From Candidatus Latescibacterota bacterium (GTDB lineage Bacteria; Latescibacterota; 4484-107; B68-G9): a stretch of DNA of 5,944 nucleotides. The position numbers were made by a program, and so were the translations under genes. Shown piece by piece: positions 5,780 to 5,944 of this stretch. The DNA is taken from NCBI GenBank assembly GCA_012961755.1, contig DTYS01000044.1, positions 1-5,944 of the forward strand, read 5' to 3'. The stretch's first letter is position 1. Every line of letters begins with the position of its first letter. The notes beneath the pieces are model-generated. The model saw only the letters and a list, made by a program, of their open reading frames with translations. It ran no database searches and was not told where the DNA came from.

Positions 5780-5944
5780 GAAGCCTAGGATGACCTTGAT
5801 GAAGGTAGCCGTGAACCTCTCGTTCTCGGTCTCCCCCACCTTAGGGTGGTCGAAAGCTTTGACCTTATGCTTTATTCCTCCAGTGACGCAGATTACGTAG
5901 CCACGGTAGTCGGACCAGTTGGTCACCATGAGCACAGTGTCCCT
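5771..5944 (-). CDS. C-terminal fragment of unidentified protein (possibly DUF4159-like tail)
   Basis: This is an open frame entering from the right edge with no start in the window; its last 57 residues end in FIKVILGFKG followed by TGA. I do not recognise the family with confidence. The fragment reads as a short strand (DTVLMVTNWSDYRGYVI), a charged loop rich in Lys, Asp, Pro and Glu, then an amphipathic or hydrophobic ending (RFTATFIKVILGF). That order loosely resembles the end of DUF4159 domains, where a strand with an Asn/Ser-Asp-x-Gly motif is followed by a hydrophobic closing helix, as in the DUF4159 gene further down this operon. The resemblance is by eye only. The stop lies 6 nt before the ATG of the TPR gene, and the last codons (AAG GGG TGA) supply that gene's ribosome binding site, so the two are probably co-transcribed and coupled. 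The reading frame is well supported; the identity is weak. Confidence 0.7.
   Translation of the reverse strand, partial: RDTVLMVTNWSDYRGYVICVTGGIKHKVKAFDHPKVGETENERFTATFIKVILGFKG

Noticed and set aside
5381..5788. Plus-strand open frame over the start of the TPR gene
   Set aside because: It runs across the TPR start and the preceding gene's stop, has no motif, and conflicts with two well-supported minus-strand frames.
1..5944. Rho-independent terminators, CRISPR arrays, tRNA genes, insertion sequences
   Set aside because: All spacers are 11 nt or shorter, no hairpin plus T-run is visible between genes, and no regularly spaced direct repeats, cloverleaf or transposase coding were seen. Repetition in 2519-5764 is at the protein level from TPR units.

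Overview
The window is one stretch of a minus-strand operon, with no gene supported on the plus strand. Reading in the direction of transcription (high to low coordinates), it holds: the last 57 residues of an unidentified protein; a 1081-residue TPR protein with a hydrophobic N-terminus; a roughly 181-residue DUF5683-type membrane protein; a 126-residue probable lipoprotein with one fibronectin-III-like domain; a 409-residue protein with one membrane anchor, a Pro/Lys/Arg-rich linker and a C-terminal DUF4159 domain; and the first 118 residues of a lipoprotein cut by the window edge.

The genes are packed tightly. Spacers are 6, 10, 10 and 11 nt, and one pair overlaps by at least 25 nt. There is no gap where a terminator or independent promoter would be expected. 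Three successive junctions share one design: the TAG stop of the upstream gene runs into five G's (TAGGGGG), which act as the Shine-Dalgarno of the next gene, 13-14 nt before its ATG. This suggests translational coupling. Four of the five visible stops are TAG.

Every complete product carries a signal peptide or membrane anchor, and the truncated last one starts with a lipobox. A diderm bacterium is therefore likely, and the products probably form or serve an envelope assembly: an inner-membrane DUF4159 protein with TonB-like layout, a long TPR solenoid, a small DUF5683 membrane protein and two lipoproteins. This combination is typical of poorly studied lineages around the FCB group and neighbouring candidate phyla. 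Frequent AGG (Arg) and ATA (Ile) codons hint at a thermophile. Neither the species nor the function of the cluster can be fixed from this window; the functional link is inferred from gene order and localisation signals.
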